A DNA stretch of 7,398 nt. Origin: Thermoplasmata archaeon. Lineage in GTDB: Archaea > Thermoplasmatota > Thermoplasmata > Thermoplasmatales > Thermoplasmataceae. The stretch lies in assembly GCA_021797025.1 (NCBI GenBank), contig JAKAAK010000157.1, positions 1-7,398 on the forward strand, read 5' to 3'. The notes beneath the pieces are model-generated. The model did not search any database. It was not told where the DNA came from and saw nothing but the letters and a program-made list of their open reading frames with translations. The position numbers were made by a program, and so were the translations under genes. Of this stretch, positions 1 to 5,942 are shown piece after piece; positions within the stretch are counted from its first letter, which is position 1, and the number at the start of each line of letters is the position of its first letter.

Positions 1-150
1 GTATGGGCGGGGTATATTCTCACCAGCAATGTGGGATGTTATTACAATCGATGGAGGCACCGGCACAGTACTAGCCATTGAACTGAAAGGAATTAATAAG
101 AATAATGGGATTATAACAAGGGTAAGTAACTTTTTATTCGTGCTTATCAC
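1..150 (-). CDS. Secreted protein with signal peptide, 5' end only (runs off left edge)
   Basis: An open minus-strand frame runs from a GTG at 150-148 to the window edge (50 codons). The N-terminus is a textbook signal peptide: MISTNKK, then a hydrophobic core LLTLVIIPLFLLIPF (residues 8-22), then a small-residue stretch SSMAST where cleavage is likely near residue 27. The mature start is Val/Pro/Ser-rich. GTG is chosen because an in-frame TAA lies 21 nt upstream, the only ATG (residue 26) would destroy the signal peptide, and an AGGT ribosome-binding site (157-160) sits 6 nt ahead. It follows the 67-aa gene by 91 nt and is the last gene visible. No function can be given. It may be a second surface or secreted protein of the same element. 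A plus-strand frame over the same bases is also open, but it lacks a start and secretion signals. Confidence 0.62.
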   Translation of the reverse strand, partial: MISTNKKLLTLVIIPLFLLIPFSSMASTVPVPPSIVITSHIAGENIPRPY

Positions 151-156
151 CCATGT

Positions 157-184
157 ACCTACAAAATTTTATAAATTTATTATG
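157..184 (-). promoter_or_regulatory. AT-rich TATA-like element and RBS ahead of the GTG-start secreted gene
   Basis: Read on the minus strand, the gap before the GTG start holds a run of A/T with TTTATAAA at 175-168 and an overlapping CATAATAAAT at 184-175. An A-rich purine stretch just upstream could act as a BRE. AGGT at 160-157 is a plausible ribosome-binding site. The TTTATAAA copy is slightly too close to the GTG for the usual archaeal TATA-to-start distance, so the upstream copy is more likely if this is a promoter. Low information content; tentative. Confidence 0.33.
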
Positions 185-241
185 TCTTTTTAATTCTATT
201 TTATGCTCCAATTTCTGTCTTTTTTTAGAGTTGGAATACAC

Positions 242-445
242 TTATATCACCTTAAACAAAAGAATAAATGAAACCTTTGACCCATATATGAAGATGTGTG
301 TTAGAATAAATGAAGCCTTTGATCCATATATGAACATCTTTATGTCATGCACGAGGTCACCAAGTGTAATACCCATGCGAACCATGATTATGATTGCGAA
401 TAAAATTACTACGCCACCTATAATGGCATCTTTGATTGCCCCCAT
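242..445 (-). CDS. Small membrane protein (67 aa) with internal 14-residue duplication
   Basis: Residues 5-24 (KDAIIGGVVILFAIIIMVRM) form a transmembrane helix. The rest is a hydrophobic and aromatic tail with two tandem copies of FIYGSK(A/V)SFIL at residues 38-48 and 52-62. The start is secure: AGGAGG (457-452) lies 6 nt before the ATG, and the upstream gene's TGA ends one base before it, so the two are translationally coupled. It is the third gene behind leader A, after two paralogous basic proteins. No family is recognised. The single N-terminal TM and tiny size resemble small virus or plasmid membrane proteins, but that is inference. The duplicated tail might have extended a shorter ancestral C-terminus. 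Confidence 0.72.
   Translation of the reverse strand: MGAIKDAIIGGVVILFAIIIMVRMGITLGDLVHDIKMFIYGSKASFILTHIFIYGSKVSFILLFKVI
261..292. repeat. Direct repeat copy 1 (32 bp, 42-bp period)
   Basis: A 32-bp stretch repeated at 303-334 with 30/32 identity and a 10-bp spacer. The period is 42 bp, an exact 14 codons in the 67-aa gene. In the coding direction one difference is synonymous (GGG/GGA, Gly) and one changes Val to Ala. The centre contains the self-complementary CATATATG. Confidence 0.9.
303..334. repeat. Direct repeat copy 2 (32 bp, 42-bp period)
   Basis: Partner of the repeat at 261-292. It encodes the first of the two FIYGSK-type units. The frame-preserving spacing indicates a tandem duplication inside a coding region rather than an iteron array; only two copies exist. 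Confidence 0.9.
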
Positions 446-446
446 C

Positions 447-785
447 TCAATCCTCCTGGAATTTCCCGTATTTTATATAGGACAGGTCGGATTTTAGAAC
501 CGTTTCTGCTCTTGGTTTGCCCTGGTATTTAGCGAGCATGTATAGAAGTTCATCTGTGGCTTCCTTTTTCCCGTATCTATTTACAAGCTTATTGAGGTGT
601 TTTAACCTTTCATTATCGGCCATATTTAAGATATATCCGGCCCATATAACGCCATGAAGATGTGCCTTATCCGCCTTGGCTTTGAGTTCTTTCAGGTTTT
701 CCTTTGAAATTAGACGAGTAGGCTTTGTTGATGATGAATTTATAGGATACGCTTTTCCATTAGAATTCTTTCTGAATTGTGTCAT
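447..785 (-). CDS. Small basic protein, paralogue 2 (112 aa)
   Basis: Lys/Arg-rich soluble protein with no TM segment. The N-terminal third is polar (MTQFRKNSNGKAYPIN, then KPTRLISKENLK). The C-terminal part is helical, with a signature L-x-K-x4-RYGKKE-x4-L-x2-L, then KP, then S-x4-I-x-Y. The same order of motifs occurs in the preceding gene (KPSRVLTPKE; ALDKAITKYGKTE; KP; QIRYV), so the two are tandem paralogues. The ATG at 785 is chosen over a frame beginning 21 nt upstream because AGGAGG (799-794) precedes it by 8 nt; that RBS lies in the last codons of the upstream gene, whose TAA ends one base before this ATG. It is coupled downstream to the 67-aa gene. The fold is not recognised. Nucleic-acid binding is plausible from charge but unproven. 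Confidence 0.82.
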   Translation of the reverse strand: MTQFRKNSNGKAYPINSSSTKPTRLISKENLKELKAKADKAHLHGVIWAGYILNMADNERLKHLNKLVNRYGKKEATDELLYMLAKYQGKPRAETVLKSDLSYIKYGKFQED

Positions 786-786
786 A

Positions 787-1110
787 TTAATTACCTCCTG
801 ACACATATCGTATCTGGTCAGAAATTTTCGACCTTAGTTTAGGCTTGTTGTAATCTAAGCGGTATAATTCCGCTAGTTTTCTTAGAACTTCAGTCTTTCC
901 ATACTTAGTGATTGCCTTGTCCAGGGCAATCTTATTTGTTTGCAAAGAATTATTGATACGATACCCATATTTTGTTAAAGACCCGGGATGTCTTATGCCT
1001 ATTCCTGTCATATCCTGGATCTCTTTAGGAGTTAAGACCCTTGAAGGTTTTCTATAAGTGCCACCAATTCTCCTCTTCCTGCCTTTATTATCAGTATACA
1101 TTGTCTGCAT
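787..1110 (-). CDS. Small basic protein, paralogue 1 (107 aa), first gene behind leader A
   Basis: Strongly basic N-terminus (NKGRKRRIGGTYRKPSR), followed by LTPKEIQDMTGIGIRHPGS and a helical C-terminal half with ALDKAITKYGKTEVLRKL, then KP and QIRYV. It shares motif order and spacing with the 112-aa protein downstream, so the pair arose by duplication. The start is ATG 1110, with GGAGG (1121-1117) 6 nt upstream; a frame extension to a TTG at 1131 would translate the ribosome-binding site and is rejected. A second in-frame ATG at 1101 is possible but poorly spaced from the RBS. It sits about 60 nt downstream of the predicted transcription start of leader A and so heads its own transcript. No domain is recognised. 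It could be a DNA- or RNA-binding protein of a mobile element. Confidence 0.82.
   Translation of the reverse strand: MQTMYTDNKGRKRRIGGTYRKPSRVLTPKEIQDMTGIGIRHPGSLTKYGYRINNSLQTNKIALDKAITKYGKTEVLRKLAELYRLDYNKPKLRSKISDQIRYVSGGN
794..799 (-). promoter_or_regulatory. Strong RBS that fixes the 112-aa gene start
   Basis: AGGAGG on the minus strand, 8 nt before ATG 785 and embedded in the Ser-Gly-Gly codons at the end of the upstream paralogue. It argues for the short start and for translational coupling of the paralogue pair. Confidence 0.75.
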
Positions 1111-1116
1111 AATATT

Positions 1117-1121
1117 CCTCC
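1117..1121 (-). promoter_or_regulatory. RBS that fixes the 107-aa gene start
   Basis: GGAGG on the minus strand, 6 nt before ATG 1110 and immediately downstream of the leader A repeat. The equivalent place behind leader B has CTGGAG, so the homology of the two leaders loosely continues through the RBS. Confidence 0.75.
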
Positions 1122-1130
1122 AGCCGGGCA

Positions 1131-1192
1131 AGAAGATTTACGGTCGAGCATATCTTCTCACTCGACCGTTGATCTCAAAATTCACGGTTCGG
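1131..1192 (-). promoter_or_regulatory. Leader A interlocking inverted repeats (operator or RNA switch/pseudoknot)
   Basis: Perfect 9-bp inverted repeat ACGGTCGAG (1140-1148) / CTCGACCGT (1161-1169) around a 12-base loop. The loop holds ATCTTCT (1152-1158), complementary to AGAAGAT (1131-1137) outside the stem. The two pairings interlock (H-type pseudoknot topology) or are mutually exclusive, because only two bases would have to cross the 9-bp stem. As DNA, the half-sites are 21 bp apart centre to centre (two helical turns), and a third related half-site ACGGTTCGG (1184-1192) touches the TATA box, as expected of a repressor operator. No T-run follows, so it is not a typical terminator. Confidence 0.7.
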
Positions 1193-1209
1193 TATATATA
1201 TCTTTCGAA
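1193..1209 (-). promoter_or_regulatory. Archaeal promoter A (BRE + TATA box)
   Basis: In transcription direction: a purine-rich BRE (TTCGAAAG, 1209-1202), then ATATATATA (1201-1193). From the usual archaeal spacing (about 25-28 bp from the TATA centre) transcription should start near 1170. That places the start at the first base of the inverted repeat and gives a roughly 60-nt leader to ATG 1110. Confidence 0.78.
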
Positions 1210-4200
1210 TCATTTCTTTCCCTTCTTTTCAAGTATGAGAGGTTTACCCGGTCTGCCAACTTCTTCATATCCACCGGGTTCCTGGATAACGGTTGTCCCA
1301 CGTTTTCTGAAATATAGATATCCGGCTATGATACTCGTTAGAGAAACAATAATTTCAAATGTATTCCCGATTCCACCAAAGAATTGCACTATATTTAATG
1401 AAGAACTTGAAGAATATTTAGACGTTACGGAGAAATCGGTCGTCTGCGAATTTGAGCCTCCATCAACATTGTATGCTATTATAGTTATGGTGAATGTTCC
1501 TGAATTATAATTTCTTTGATTAAGTGTTAGATTATATATCTGGTGGGTGTTGTTTCCTGATATCTCTTTTATAGGTAACATTGTGCTACTTAAAAATGCC
1601 TCTACATTCGATATATTTTTCACAGAATCTACAGTAATTGTGTAATAATAATATGAACCCACTGTCTTAGTCGATATTGATATTTTTATCGATGAGGCAG
1701 AGCTAGTGCTTTGAACTGTTATATTTCTTGAAATAGAAGTAGTTGCACCCAATGAATCAGTTACCGTTAAATTGACGTAATATTTACCAGCAGATGCAAA
1801 GTAGTAATCCGTATTGTTCCCTGAATATGATACACCGTTGATTACCCATGAATATGTGAAGGAGCTGCTGTCCGGTGCAGATGCAGTTGCATTCATGTCA
1901 AGCATAGTTCCGGGAGGAATGTATGAAGGCGGTGTGAATATGACTTTAATATTCGCAGGTTTCATATGAACTATTATAGATGTGCTATAAGAATCCCCAC
2001 CATAAAGAGAGGTGCTATTGTAGGTTATAGTTATATATATTGTATTTGATGAGGAATAAATAGGGAATACATAGGATATATTCATCCCGTACAATACCTG
2101 ACCGTTTGGCATCGTCCAGGATGCATTATAAGGCCCCTTCACGTCCCAATTGGGAATTGCCACAAAATGGAAAACCTGTGTTATGTTTTCATTATTAGTA
2201 TACTCGAATTTTACAGGTGCTGGATATGATCTGATTTCTACAGAAGCAGAACCGGTAATCCCAGAGGAATCAGTCACGGAAAGCACTACGGTATAATTTC
2301 CAGGAGAAAATGTATTTGAAGCTGATTGAGAATCGGAAGTATTTCCATCCCCGAAATTCCAGGCATACAGGTACGAAGAACCGCCGATGGCTTCACCGGA
2401 GAATGAAACACTTAAAGGTGCGGGCCCTGATTTTATTGATTCAGATATTTCAATTCTTAAACGAACTGTTACTGTGAAATGCTGTGTTGTTTTATATCCA
2501 GATCCATCCTCTAATGCTATTGAAATTGACCTATTCCCTGCTACCGAGAATGAATATGTTACATTTCTTCCTGATGCACTTCCCGACTGGAATGTCCACT
2601 GAAGAGAAAAATCTCCAACCCCGCCAGAGATATGCGTACATATGGTGACTGATTCACCTACCACTGGGGAATGAGAGTATGTAAGGTATATGGTCGGATC
2701 TGATACTACAACTTCAGAAAGAATATTGGAATCAGCAACCCTGCCATCCGAATCTTTGATAATGAGTGAGATATTGAAAGTACCGGGAGACGAAGAATTG
2801 AATATAAATGAGGAGGAGGTATTAACCAGGATGTTGTTCTGGAACCATTCAAAGGTGTATGGACCTGTACCTCCCGAGATCACACTTGTGAAAGTCTCGG
2901 TAACATTAGCATCCGTTCTTGAAACAGGAACAGAAATAGTTACCACCGGATTTGGATTAACTATTATGGTAACATTGTCGCTTGAAGATACATTCAGGGA
3001 ATCAAATATTTCAACCTGAAGTGTGTATGTTCCCGGGCTTGCAAATTCCATTGAAAAATTCTGATCATGTGAAACAACAGATCCATTTTCAAACCACATA
3101 AAAGAATCTGGAGGAGTCCCGTTCGAAGTAATAGAGGTAAAATGAACTTCTATATTGGTATCCACGCTGGATACATTCGAATAGGCAAGAACTGAAGGTA
3201 ATTCATTTACTGTTTCAGAGAATGTAGCTGAAGCAGAATAACCGTTTTCATCCGTGATTTCTAAAGATATTGTATGAGTTCCAGACGAAGAAAATGAAAG
3301 ATTAAGATCCCTAGATGCATATGTATTTCCACCATAGGACCAGGCAAAACTGAACGGCCCTGTACCTCCAGTTATAACGGGCCGGAATTCAACCGGTAAA
3401 CCCTTATCGGTAGGATTTTGCGAGGATACAATAGAGACTTTTGGATCTGAATTGATCGTCTCATTTACTTCTTTAAGGATGGTGTTATGATTCGAATCTT
3501 CAACTGAATATTTTAGTAGATATACTCCCGGGTCCGAGAATGTATAATCAAAGGATGGAGAATCCCCAGAATCAAGTAGGGAAGTATTATGATAGAGATA
3601 AAAGTCATATGCGGTGTATGTACCGGTACCCCCCGATACCCCTGTACTGAATACTATTTCCTGGTGTACATCTCCGGGATTGGCTGAACTGGATGTAGAA
3701 AAACACAATTTTGGTGATACCGTAATATTGATCCTATTTGAATGGATTACCCATCCTGAATTAGATTGGATGACGGCTGTAATTGAATAATCTCCTGAAG
3801 ATGGGAAAGCGTATGTTAATGATGACCCATTTGAGATTAAAGTTTGATTTCTATACCATTCATATGACGAAATGGGTTCAGAAGAATTTATGGAAAACCG
3901 CGCATTCTGCCCGGCATCGTATGCATCCTGTGGGGTCGATATTGTAACTGTTGGTCTCGGGCTTATGGCATATATTTTTATGCCCCCAGAAGGCATACAC
4001 CACATTCCATTCGGTCCCCCACCACTGGGATTAGCTGGGAATTGTACAAAAAATTCTGATGAGCTTTTAAAATTTCCTGACGGTATACTTTTTGGTAAAG
4101 TTATAGTTGTATTATACCAGTGACATCCTTGAACTACTGGAATGGTTGAGAAATTGTATATATCAGAATCATAATGAATGCCTATGTATCCATCTGAACA

Positions 4201-4548
4201 GTTTTTATCTCCATGTATATGCATATGAAAATTTAATTCAGTTGCACTTATGTTTTGATAATATACTGTTCGTGCTAAACTTATGTTATTAGGAACCGAA
4301 CCAGCTCCTGCTATATTGTTGGATACCATATACGCCGTGAGATTCGATCCTGAGGACGAAAGTGAACTATTTAACAAATTTGAGGAGGAATCACTGGAAG
4401 TAGCCGGAATATTAGGAAAAGATGGACTGGATGGAGAATGGGAAGAAGATTGAACGGAAGAATCAAAAATTAGAGCACTACTGCTAAATAACATCAGTAT
4501 AACGAATAATATTGCTATCATTTTCTTATTAAATAATTTATTTTTCAT
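1210..4548 (-). CDS. Giant surface protein with PKD-like repeats and C-terminal membrane anchor (1112 aa)
   Basis: Type-I membrane topology. Signal peptide at residues 9-27 (MIAILFVILMLFSSSALIF); Ser/Pro/Asn-rich linker at 31-70; N-terminal domain at about 71-195 with Cys117, Cys142 and Cys184. Then come about nine to ten 75-90-residue beta-sandwich units (195-1040) with the PKD/Ig rhythm GGTGPYTFEW...F.SPGTYT..L.V.DS.G. Only the seventh unit carries the canonical PKD motif WNFGDG (730-735). A TM helix at 1058-1080 is followed by RKR and a 32-residue basic cytoplasmic tail. It has dozens of N-x-S/T sequons, implying a heavily glycosylated exterior. It starts at ATG 4548 behind GAGGG, overlaps the previous gene by 4 nt, and is the last and largest gene of its operon. 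It probably acts in attachment or as a spike; a host S-layer or adhesin is the alternative. Confidence 0.93.
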   Translation of the reverse strand: MKNKLFNKKMIAILFVILMLFSSSALIFDSSVQSSSHSPSSPSFPNIPATSSDSSSNLLNSSLSSSGSNLTAYMVSNNIAGAGSVPNNISLARTVYYQNISATELNFHMHIHGDKNCSDGYIGIHYDSDIYNFSTIPVVQGCHWYNTTITLPKSIPSGNFKSSSEFFVQFPANPSGGGPNGMWCMPSGGIKIYAISPRPTVTISTPQDAYDAGQNARFSINSSEPISSYEWYRNQTLISNGSSLTYAFPSSGDYSITAVIQSNSGWVIHSNRINITVSPKLCFSTSSSANPGDVHQEIVFSTGVSGGTGTYTAYDFYLYHNTSLLDSGDSPSFDYTFSDPGVYLLKYSVEDSNHNTILKEVNETINSDPKVSIVSSQNPTDKGLPVEFRPVITGGTGPFSFAWSYGGNTYASRDLNLSFSSSGTHTISLEITDENGYSASATFSETVNELPSVLAYSNVSSVDTNIEVHFTSITSNGTPPDSFMWFENGSVVSHDQNFSMEFASPGTYTLQVEIFDSLNVSSSDNVTIIVNPNPVVTISVPVSRTDANVTETFTSVISGGTGPYTFEWFQNNILVNTSSSFIFNSSSPGTFNISLIIKDSDGRVADSNILSEVVVSDPTIYLTYSHSPVVGESVTICTHISGGVGDFSLQWTFQSGSASGRNVTYSFSVAGNRSISIALEDGSGYKTTQHFTVTVRLRIEISESIKSGPAPLSVSFSGEAIGGSSYLYAWNFGDGNTSDSQSASNTFSPGNYTVVLSVTDSSGITGSASVEIRSYPAPVKFEYTNNENITQVFHFVAIPNWDVKGPYNASWTMPNGQVLYGMNISYVFPIYSSSNTIYITITYNSTSLYGGDSYSTSIIVHMKPANIKVIFTPPSYIPPGTMLDMNATASAPDSSSFTYSWVINGVSYSGNNTDYYFASAGKYYVNLTVTDSLGATTSISRNITVQSTSSASSIKISISTKTVGSYYYYTITVDSVKNISNVEAFLSSTMLPIKEISGNNTHQIYNLTLNQRNYNSGTFTITIIAYNVDGGSNSQTTDFSVTSKYSSSSSLNIVQFFGGIGNTFEIIVSLTSIIAGYLYFRKRGTTVIQEPGGYEEVGRPGKPLILEKKGKK

Positions 4549-4847
4549 AATAAACCCTCAACTACTCTGAAAATTAAATATACTATGCCCCCAACGAGGG
4601 CAAAAACGATAATAAAGACTGGAAATCCTATAACTCCAAGGAATACAGTAGATGACTGGAATGAGTAGGCGAAATTGAAAAAGATATTGATCATATAAGT
4701 AATCAAATCTGTGATAAACTCGAATATATAATTCATAATCTGAATAAATAAATATTCAAAAACTTTTATAATATTATTTTCTGTCCACTTTTTTGCAGCG
4801 TTTCCTATTGATGAAAAAAATGAACTGATAGATGACAGGATGCTCAT
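4545..4847 (-). CDS. Small membrane protein 3 of a tandem family (100 aa)
   Basis: Ser-rich amphipathic N-terminus (1-20), an amphipathic or hydrophobic central region (26-60; KVFEYLFIQIMNYIFEFITD) and a C-terminal TM helix at 72-94. The end FPVFIIVFALVGGIVYLIF followed by EGLL matches the P-x(8-10)-GG-x-YL-x-F-x(4)-G-x-L ending of the 85- and 130-aa proteins upstream, so it is taken as the third and most divergent member. AGGAGG lies 7 nt ahead of ATG 4847; that ATG overlaps the upstream TGA (ATGA), and its own stop overlaps the start of the 1112-aa gene. The family is not recognised. Size, hydrophobicity and place just before the giant surface protein suit a virion envelope protein, but a pore or holin-like role is possible. 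Confidence 0.82.
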   Translation of the reverse strand: MSILSSISSFFSSIGNAAKKWTENNIIKVFEYLFIQIMNYIFEFITDLITYMINIFFNFAYSFQSSTVFLGVIGFPVFIIVFALVGGIVYLIFRVVEGLL

Positions 4848-5101
4848 GGCAATACCTCCTGGGCACCAGATATTAGGAAGAAGACAACATATAAACCAGC
4901 GCCGGTGATGCCGAAGATGGCTACCAGGACAACAGGCATGAATATGCTGTAACTTCCAATTGAATATGAAAATGAGTAGAATTCACTGGACAGAAGAAGT
5001 ACTGTATTGGTTTCCACGTCAGAAAATATAAGCTCTGCAGAGCTAAAAATATCAGAAATAAAAGTATAAAAAATATAAAAAACAAAGGATTCTATGTTCA
5101 T
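4844..5101 (-). CDS. Small membrane protein 2 of a tandem family (85 aa)
   Basis: Aromatic, hydrophobic N-terminal stretch (5-19; SFVFYIFYTFISDIF), a polar acidic centre with Glu23, Asp28 and Glu30, a Tyr/Ser-rich segment (41-53), and one strong TM helix at 55-77. From Pro56 to Leu84 it aligns without gaps to Pro96-Leu124 of the 130-aa protein, with 12 of 29 residues identical by eye, including G64, G67, L70-Y71, F74, G79, Q81 and VL. It overlaps both neighbours as ATGA (4 nt), so its dosage is tied to theirs. The RBS is weak (purines in GGATTCGAG), consistent with re-initiation from the upstream stop. No known family is recognised. Confidence 0.82.
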   Translation of the reverse strand: MNIESFVFYIFYTFISDIFSSAELIFSDVETNTVLLLSSEFYSFSYSIGSYSIFMPVVLVAIFGITGAGLYVVFFLISGAQEVLP

Positions 5102-5490
5102 ACATCATGCTCGAATCCAAGGACATCCTGTTCCCCATCAATGAATGCGAAGAAGAAGTAAAGCAATACTCCGGCAACACCAAGGGAGATGACAACCATC
5201 AGAGGACCCCATATACCGTATCCGGATAATGAGAAACCCCATGACTGGAACATTATTCCCAAGGCATTCGTGAAACTACCTAACAGCTGTGAAAATGCCT
5301 GTGTACCTATATTCTCAATAGTCTTCAATAGGGAAAGGAATAATCCCCAGATCGAGCTGAATATTGAAGATCCAGAAATTGTTGTGTAAAATATGGGCAG
5401 AAAGATAAAGAAAGAAAATGACTTTAATTTCTTATTGATTTTCCTTATTTTCCCACCGATTCTACCGATAAAATTCTTTATTCCTATCAT
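5098..5490 (-). CDS. Small membrane protein 1 of a tandem family (130 aa)
   Basis: Very basic N-terminus (KNFIGRIGGKIRKINKKLK, 5-23), a first hydrophobic segment at 24-38, a long amphipathic helical region at 43-83, and a TM helix at 93-116 ending FFFAFIDGEQDVLG with an acidic tail. The C-terminal module is shared with the next two genes. The basic N-terminus would favour the inner membrane face or contact with nucleic acid. ATG 5490 follows the upstream TGA by one base, with GGGG about 7 nt ahead. Largest and most complete member of the trio. No homologue is recognised. Confidence 0.83.
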   Translation of the reverse strand: MIGIKNFIGRIGGKIRKINKKLKSFSFFIFLPIFYTTISGSSIFSSIWGLFLSLLKTIENIGTQAFSQLLGSFTNALGIMFQSWGFSLSGYGIWGPLMVVISLGVAGVLLYFFFAFIDGEQDVLGFEHDV

Positions 5491-5491
5491 A

Positions 5492-5941
5492 TCAATTCCC
5501 CACAGGCTTCATGAAGCTTCTTGAATGCATCCATGCTGCATCATACAGGAATACGAGGTAGACTACTACTCCCGCAAGCAGGAAGAATAATGCGCCTAAA
5601 TTTCCATAGTAAGCTGGTACCAGGAGATACTGCCCTAAATCGTAGAAATATGAAAGGAATCCGCCGATAAACAGACCAAGAATGAATCCCAGTATTATTC
5701 TCCATAGGAGGTCGTATATATTCTTTCCTGCAGGTGTAAATGCTTCGATGACGCCCCAGAACAATGCACCGAAAAACAATCCAAAGAACATGATTCCCGA
5801 ATCTATTACGACTTTGTGATGTAGGAATGAGACTGTTGGCTTCACGAATATCGTTCCTATCATTGCTACTGCCATTAGGATGGCGAATACCATAGAACCG
5901 AGGTCAAGGTCTTTTCCATTTACCTTATATGTTGCTGTCAT
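5492..5941 (-). CDS. Four-TM integral membrane protein (149 aa)
   Basis: Short polar N-terminus (TATYKVNGKDLDLG), then four predicted TM helices at about 15-33, 48-67, 81-99 and 113-134, and a His/Arg/Lys-rich C-terminus. Gly-rich helix faces (GLFFGALFWG; GFILGLFIGGF) indicate tight helix packing. The last helix (AGVVVYLVFLYDA) resembles the C-terminal helix of the three downstream proteins, which may reflect shared ancestry or only common hydrophobic composition. AGGAG precedes ATG 5941 with good spacing and lies within the end of the 44-aa gene. No transporter or enzyme motif is visible. Small multi-TM proteins occur in virions of archaeal enveloped viruses, but this assignment is by context only. 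Confidence 0.85.
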   Translation of the reverse strand: MTATYKVNGKDLDLGSMVFAILMAVAMIGTIFVKPTVSFLHHKVVIDSGIMFFGLFFGALFWGVIEAFTPAGKNIYDLLWRIILGFILGLFIGGFLSYFYDLGQYLLVPAYYGNLGALFFLLAGVVVYLVFLYDAAWMHSRSFMKPVGN

Positions 5942-5942
5942 G

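Larger units (their letters stand above)
1123..1210 (-). repeat. Leader A: 88-bp promoter/5' UTR module (direct repeat of 6778-6865)
   Basis: An 88-bp segment 84/88 identical to 6778-6865, with no indels and in the same orientation. The four mismatches are at 1129, 1171, 1173 and 1174; the last three are clustered at the predicted transcription start. BRE, TATA and all hairpin arms are invariant. It begins two bases inside the stop codon of the 1112-aa gene (stop 1212-1210) and ends 13 nt before the ATG of the first basic-protein gene, so it is a transferable control region driving the next operon. Confidence 0.93.

Noticed and set aside
2..193. Plus-strand open frame at the left edge (64 codons, no start seen)
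   Set aside because: The opposite strand has a start, RBS and signal peptide over the same bases and agrees with the orientation of all other genes; the plus frame ends in AT-rich non-coding-like sequence.
261..334. Iterons of a replication origin or a CRISPR fragment
   Set aside because: Only two copies, within a coding frame with 14-codon period; no Cas genes, no further units and no initiator gene nearby.
153..497. Plus-strand frame of 114 codons
   Set aside because: Antisense to the well-supported 67-aa and 112-aa genes with their coupled starts; the translation is low-complexity and no RBS precedes it.
1111..1131. N-terminal extension of the 107-aa protein to a TTG start
   Set aside because: It would translate GGAGG as codons; the RBS-to-ATG spacing at 1110 is ideal.
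1131..1169. Leader hairpin as an intrinsic terminator of the PKD-protein operon
   Set aside because: It lies downstream of a promoter, at the start of the next transcript, and no T-run follows on the transcribed strand; only a short TTTT exists between TATA and start.
1058..1510. Plus-strand frame of 150 codons
   Set aside because: Antisense shadow of the 107-aa gene, leader A and the end of the PKD protein; it would place a coding region across both stem arms of the leader.
2387..4292. Several plus-strand frames opposite the giant PKD protein
   Set aside because: Shadows of a Ser/Thr-rich gene; no RBS, no domain and irregular composition.
1210..4548. Secreted protease or glycosidase identity for the PKD-repeat protein
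   Set aside because: PKD repeats often accompany enzymes, but no catalytic motif is seen; the N-terminal domain shows no recognisable active-site pattern.
5189..5389. Plus-strand frame of 66 codons opposite the 130-aa membrane protein
   Set aside because: Isolated antisense frame with no RBS; the minus-strand gene has coupled neighbours on both sides.
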